From NCBI RefSeq assembly GCF_025263565.1, contig NZ_CP079865.1, positions 496,001 to 560,000 on the forward strand: a stretch of 64,000 nt of DNA, read 5' to 3'. The notes under the pieces are model-generated. The model saw only the letters and a program-made list of their open reading frames with translations, searched no databases and was not told where the DNA came from. Numbering within the stretch: the first letter of the stretch is position 1; each line of letters starts with the position of its first letter. This DNA comes from Mycobacterium sp. SMC-8 (GTDB taxonomy: Bacteria > Actinomycetota > Actinomycetes > Mycobacteriales > Mycobacteriaceae). Of this stretch, positions 61,147 through 64,000 are shown in pieces. Both the position numbers and the translations under genes were made by a program.

Positions 61147-61941
61147 GTGCGCAAACTCCTCACAGGTGTCCTCGCGACCCTCGTCACCGTTCTGGTCGGG
61201 GTGGTCGGCGCCGACTTCGGAGCCGCGATCTACGCCGAATATCGCCTGGCCAGAAGCGTCCGCGCCTCCGCCGACCTGAATTGGGACCCGTCGGTGGCGA
61301 TCCTGGGTTTCCCGTTCATTCCGCAGGCGCAGCGCCGGCACTACGAGGAGGTGGAGATCAAGGCGAGTGGCGTTGATCACGGCGTGGTCGGCAAGGCCTC
61401 GCTGGAGGCAACCATGCACTCCGTCGGTCTCGACGACTCGTGGCTGGTGCAGCCCGGCGCCGCACTCACCGTCGGGAAACTCGAGAGCCGGATCATCATC
61501 GACTCCACCCATATGGGCCGCTATATGGGGATACCGGACCTGCTGATCGAGGCGCCCACCAGGGAGACCGAGGACTCCACCGGCGGTACCACGGAGTCGG
61601 GAATTTCGAGCAACCGCGGGGTGGTGTTCACCGGAACCCCCAGCAAGGCGGGTTTCGACGAGCGGGTCAGCATCGCGGTCGATCTGACGGTCGCCGGAGC
61701 GGACTCCACGACGTTGGTGGTAACCGCGACCGGCGTGCTCACCGAACCCGGCACCGCCGATCAGGCTGTTCCCGACGAACAGCTTCCCGCGGTGCTTGCC
61801 GCGTTCTCCACCTCACTGCCCGGCCAAAAGTTGCCGTTCGGAGTGGCACCCACGACGCAGGGCGCGCGCGGCTCCGACATCATCATCGAGGGCATCACCG
61901 AGGGAATCACCGTGAACCTCGACCAGTTCCGGCTGTCATGA
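61147..61941 (+). CDS. lmeA: LmeA-family phospholipid-binding protein
   Basis: This is a 264-residue protein of the DUF2993/LmeA family from a GTG start. An N-terminal membrane or signal segment ([20 protein letters not shown]) is followed by one domain with [40 protein letters not shown], and [20 protein letters not shown] near the end, typical of the family. LmeA (Rv0817c) is an exported lipid-binding protein needed for normal mannan chain length in lipomannan and lipoarabinomannan. It overlaps thiX by four bases, as in M. tuberculosis. Confidence 0.9.
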   Translation: MRKLLTGVLATLVTVLVGVVGADFGAAIYAEYRLARSVRASADLNWDPSVAILGFPFIPQAQRRHYEEVEIKASGVDHGVVGKASLEATMHSVGLDDSWLVQPGAALTVGKLESRIIIDSTHMGRYMGIPDLLIEAPTRETEDSTGGTTESGISSNRGVVFTGTPSKAGFDERVSIAVDLTVAGADSTTLVVTATGVLTEPGTADQAVPDEQLPAVLAAFSTSLPGQKLPFGVAPTTQGARGSDIIIEGITEGITVNLDQFRLS

Positions 61942-62369
61942 GTTCGTCGTGGATCGCCGTCATCGCGGTGCTGATCGCCGCATTCGGGCTGGCCTTCGTG
62001 ATCGGCAGGCTGTTGACTCTGCGGTCCGGATTGATCAAGGGCGCCGCGGAGTGGCCCGCTCTCCAGGAGAGCGACATCGAGGACCTGGGCCTGTCACGGA
62101 CCGGTCCGACCGTCCTGCATTTCAGCGCGGTGTGGTGCGGTCCGTGCGCGGGGGTGCGGCGTGTGGTCGACCAGGTGTGCGCGGACCTGCCTCAGGTCAC
62201 GCACGTGGAGATCGATCTGGACGCGAATCCAGAGGCGGGGCGCAAGCTTTCGGTGATGTCGCTGCCCACGACGTTCATCTTCGACGCGGAGGGTCGGCAG
62301 CGGTATCGCACCTCCGGCGTACCGACGGCCGCTGACCTGCGGTCGGCGCTTGAACCGCTGTTGGCCTGA
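61938..62369 (+). CDS. thiX: Membrane-anchored thioredoxin-like protein ThiX
   Basis: This is a 143-residue protein from the ATG at 61938, overlapping the lmeA stop. An N-terminal membrane anchor (WIAVIAVLIAAFGLAFVIGR) precedes a thioredoxin fold with the redox motif FSAVWCGPCAGVRRVV and the cis-Pro loop VMSLPTTFIF. It presumably reduces or oxidises disulfides at the membrane; orientation is uncertain. It corresponds to Rv0816c. It lies just upstream of the sulfur operon but ends before the polycysteine leader promoter, so it is a separate transcript. Confidence 0.92.
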   Translation: MSSSWIAVIAVLIAAFGLAFVIGRLLTLRSGLIKGAAEWPALQESDIEDLGLSRTGPTVLHFSAVWCGPCAGVRRVVDQVCADLPQVTHVEIDLDANPEAGRKLSVMSLPTTFIFDAEGRQRYRTSGVPTAADLRSALEPLLA

Positions 62370-62385
62370 TCACCCCCTTGTTGGG

Positions 62386-62398
62386 TAAGCTGTCAGCC
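62386..62398 (+). promoter_or_regulatory. Promoter for leaderless polycysteine ORF
   Basis: TAAGCT at 62386-62391 is a -10 candidate. The GTG of the leader ORF begins eight bases later (62399), where transcription would start, fitting a leaderless transcript. Confidence 0.55.
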
Positions 62399-62491
62399 GT
62401 GTCCGCCCGCCTCGAGCTTTCGCTCACCAAGCGCCGCGCAGTCGATCTGTGCCGCATCGCGGGTTGTTGCTGTTGTTGTTGCAGCTGCTGA
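62399..62491 (+). CDS. Leaderless polycysteine leader ORF (cysteine attenuator)
   Basis: This 30-codon frame runs from GTG at 62399 to TGA at 62489-62491. It begins MSARLELSLTKRRAV, then DLCRIAGC, and ends with six Cys codons in a row, Ser and Cys: eight Cys in 30 residues. It lies immediately after a -10 element, with no room for a ribosome binding site, so it is probably translated from the transcript 5' end. Known biology: polycysteine leaderless short ORFs upstream of cysA2-type operons in mycobacteria act as cysteine-responsive attenuators, in which stalling when Cys-tRNA is scarce relieves downstream repression. The 91-bp gap to the next gene contains the leader's downstream structure. 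It is followed by DUF4395-cysA2-sseC. Confidence 0.88.
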   Translation: MSARLELSLTKRRAVDLCRIAGCCCCCCSC

Positions 62492-62582
62492 GTCGCCGCG
62501 CCTACTTTTTCCGCGCCGCACTCTGCGACCGGCCTGATCGGGCCCGCCGCACCCAGCCACACCAGACAACAGGAGCACATCT

Positions 62583-63062
62583 ATGTCGAATGTCACACAC
62601 GCAGGCGCGTCCGCGCCCGTCGCCGTGCGGGACGTCGTGGACGTCCGGGGGCCGCGATTCGCCGCCTGGGTCACCACGGCGGTCCTCGTCGCGGCGCTCC
62701 TCGCGTCGACCCAGAGTCTGCTCGCGGCAGCCCTGATCCTCGGTGTGCAAGCCGTCGTCTTCGGGGTCGGCGCCACCCTGGGCCCGCGCCGGCACCCCTA
62801 CGGCCGGGTCTTCGCTGCGCTGATCGCTCCACGTCTGTCGCCGACCACGGAGCGTGAGCCGGTCGCACCGGTGAAGTTCGCGCAAGGGGTCGGGTTCGTC
62901 TTCGCGGTTGTGGGCACCGTAGGTTTCGCCGTCGGTCTCACACCGGTTGGCCTGGTGGCCACGGGCTTTGCGCTTGTGGCGGCACTTCTCAACGCAGCCT
63001 TCGGGATCTGTCTCGGCTGCCAGCTCTATCCGCTCTTCACACGCTTGACCCCCACCCGATAG
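62583..63062 (+). CDS. DUF4395 membrane protein in sulfur operon
   Basis: This is a 159-residue membrane protein from the ATG at 62583, AGGAG upstream. Four hydrophobic segments are visible (VTTAVLVAALLASTQSLLAA, ALILGVQAVVFGVGATL, VGFVFAVVGTVGFAVGL and TGFALVAALLNAAFGI). VRGPRFAAW before helix 1 and GICLGCQLYPL near the end, with a CxxC, match DUF4395. The Cys pair and the position before the sulfurtransferase CysA2 suggest a role in sulfur or thiol transport or redox, by inference. It is the first structural gene after the polycysteine leader. Confidence 0.88.
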   Translation: MSNVTHAGASAPVAVRDVVDVRGPRFAAWVTTAVLVAALLASTQSLLAAALILGVQAVVFGVGATLGPRRHPYGRVFAALIAPRLSPTTEREPVAPVKFAQGVGFVFAVVGTVGFAVGLTPVGLVATGFALVAALLNAAFGICLGCQLYPLFTRLTPTR

Positions 63063-63082
63063 CAATCGAAAGGATCCACCAC

Positions 63083-63916
63083 ATGGCACGCTCCGATGTC
63101 TTGGTCTCAGTCGACTGGGCCGAGAGCAATCTCGACGCGCCGAAGACCGTGTTCGTCGAGGTCGACGAGGACACCAGCGCCTACGACACCGGCCACATCC
63201 CGGGTGCCGTCCGGCTCGACTGGAAGACCGATCTGCAGGATCCGGTCAAGCGCGACTTCGTCGACACCGCGCAGTTCTCCAAGCTTCTCTCCGAACGCGG
63301 CATCGCCAACGACGACACCGTGATCCTCTACGGCGGCAACAACAACTGGTTTGCCGCGTATGCGTACTGGTACTTCAAGCTGTACGGGCACCAGGACGTC
63401 AAGCTGCTCGACGGCGGACGCAAGAAGTGGGAGCTCGACGCCCGGCCGCTGTCGAAGGACACCGTCGAGCGTCCGCAGACCAGCTACACCGCCAAGGACC
63501 CCGACAACAGCATCCGCGCGTTCCGCGACGAGGTGATCGCCGCGATCGGGTCCAAGAACCTGGTCGACGTGCGTTCCCCTGACGAGTTCTCCGGCAAGAT
63601 CCTGGCCCCGGCACACCTGCCGCAGGAGCAGAGCCAGCGGGCCGGCCACATTCCGACGGCCATCAACGTGCCGTGGAGTAAGGCCGCCAATGAGGACGGC
63701 ACCTTCAAGTCCGACGAAGAACTGGCCAAGCTGTACGCCGAGGCCGGTCTGGACGGCGAGAAGGAGACCATCGCCTACTGCCGCATCGGTGAGCGCTCGT
63801 CGCACACCTGGTTCGTGCTGCAGGAGCTGCTGGGACACAAGAACGTCAAGAACTACGACGGTAGTTGGACGGAATACGGCTCCCTGGTGGGTGCCCCGAT
63901 CGAGTTGGGAAGTTGA
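63083..63916 (+). CDS. cysA2: Thiosulfate sulfurtransferase CysA2
   Basis: This 277-residue protein has tandem rhodanese domains. The N-terminal inactive domain has VEVDEDTSAYDTGHIPGAVR; the C-terminal domain has LVDVRSPDEFSGKI and the active-site loop AYCRIGERSSH, where Cys is the sulfur-carrying residue. It transfers sulfane sulfur from thiosulfate or 3-mercaptopyruvate to acceptors. It is 20 bp after the DUF4395 gene with GGAT-type spacing and is followed one base later by sseC, the Rv0815c-Rv0814c arrangement of M. tuberculosis. Confidence 0.95.
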   Translation: MARSDVLVSVDWAESNLDAPKTVFVEVDEDTSAYDTGHIPGAVRLDWKTDLQDPVKRDFVDTAQFSKLLSERGIANDDTVILYGGNNNWFAAYAYWYFKLYGHQDVKLLDGGRKKWELDARPLSKDTVERPQTSYTAKDPDNSIRAFRDEVIAAIGSKNLVDVRSPDEFSGKILAPAHLPQEQSQRAGHIPTAINVPWSKAANEDGTFKSDEELAKLYAEAGLDGEKETIAYCRIGERSSHTWFVLQELLGHKNVKNYDGSWTEYGSLVGAPIELGS

Positions 63917-63917
63917 T

Positions 63918-64000
63918 ATGTGCTCTGCGCCTAAGCAAGGACTGACGTTGCCGGCCGGCGTCGATCTGGAGAAGGAAACGGTCATCACCGGCCGGGTCGT
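63918..64000 (+). CDS. sseC: SseC (DUF1416), cut by window end
   Basis: The frame opens with ATG at 63918 right after the cysA2 stop and reads MCSAPKQGLTLPAGVDLEKE, then TVITGRVV, to the window edge. The MCSAPKQG start with its N-terminal Cys and the position after cysA2 match SseC2 (DUF1416), a small protein linked to the sulfurtransferase. The rest of the gene is outside the window. Confidence 0.88.
   Translation, partial: MCSAPKQGLTLPAGVDLEKETVITGRV

Noticed and set aside
1..64000. Insertion sequences or transposases
   Set aside because: No transposase-like protein was found in any credible frame; the long inverted repeats near 27.8 and 48.0 kb do not flank a transposase gene.

Overview
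The window looks like a chromosomal segment of a fast-growing mycobacterium (Mycolicibacterium-like). It is GC-rich with frequent GTG/TTG starts. It carries hallmark actinobacterial genes: mycothiol synthase, the orphan regulator GlnR, LmeA, DesA1, an LCP protein, PhoU and pstSCAB. From about 49 to 64 kb the gene order closely follows the M. tuberculosis Rv0814c-Rv0825c neighbourhood, with a complete pstSCAB in place of the lone phoT.

Region 1 (1-13 kb) is an accessory polysaccharide locus, entirely on the minus strand. Eight genes from 11,966 down to 1,880 form one tightly coupled unit: glycosyltransferase (GT4), GT-C-like membrane protein, unknown membrane protein, lipid-linked sugar flippase, second GT4, polysaccharide deacetylase, nucleotide-sugar dehydrogenase and a GH113-like lipoprotein glycosidase. 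Most junctions are 4-bp ATGA/GTGA overlaps. A GT2 glycosyltransferase with its own terminator lies upstream; a GNAT protein and an unknown protein cut by the window edge lie downstream. I infer a complete make, flip, modify and trim pathway for an uncharacterised envelope or extracellular polysaccharide.

Region 2 (13-23 kb) holds a giant repeat-built surface protein. It is read as two ORFs (984 and 1900 codons) that look like one gene of about 2,880 codons broken by a frameshift inside the repeat array. Long gene-poor flanks with AT-rich stretches surround it. A GlxA-type AraC regulator follows.

Region 3 (24-41 kb) has fadBA (beta-oxidation), an old yellow enzyme, an SDR with a divergent TetR and duplicated operator, then a LuxR regulator divergent from a urea-type binding lipoprotein and a urease operon ureAB-C-G-D-E-F. 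It ends with a DapC-like aminotransferase, two SRPBCC proteins and a UBP-type zinc finger protein. In M. tuberculosis fadA and dapC are neighbours, so the block between them looks inserted.

Region 4 (41-49 kb) contains a carotenoid-desaturase-like oxidoreductase with a TetR regulator and a 26-bp palindromic operator, an MBL-fold hydrolase, a secreted chorismate mutase next to a TetR gene, four tRNA genes (Phe, Asp, Glu, Lys), a LAS-type peptidase-like protein, a Ser/Thr kinase and an MpaB-type oxygenase.

Region 5 (49-64 kb) is core genome: TetR-desA1-dus-LCP, phoU facing pstSCAB, mshD-glnR, lmeA-thiX. It ends with a sulfur operon (DUF4395-cysA2-sseC) preceded by a leaderless polycysteine short ORF that matches the known mycobacterial cysteine attenuator.
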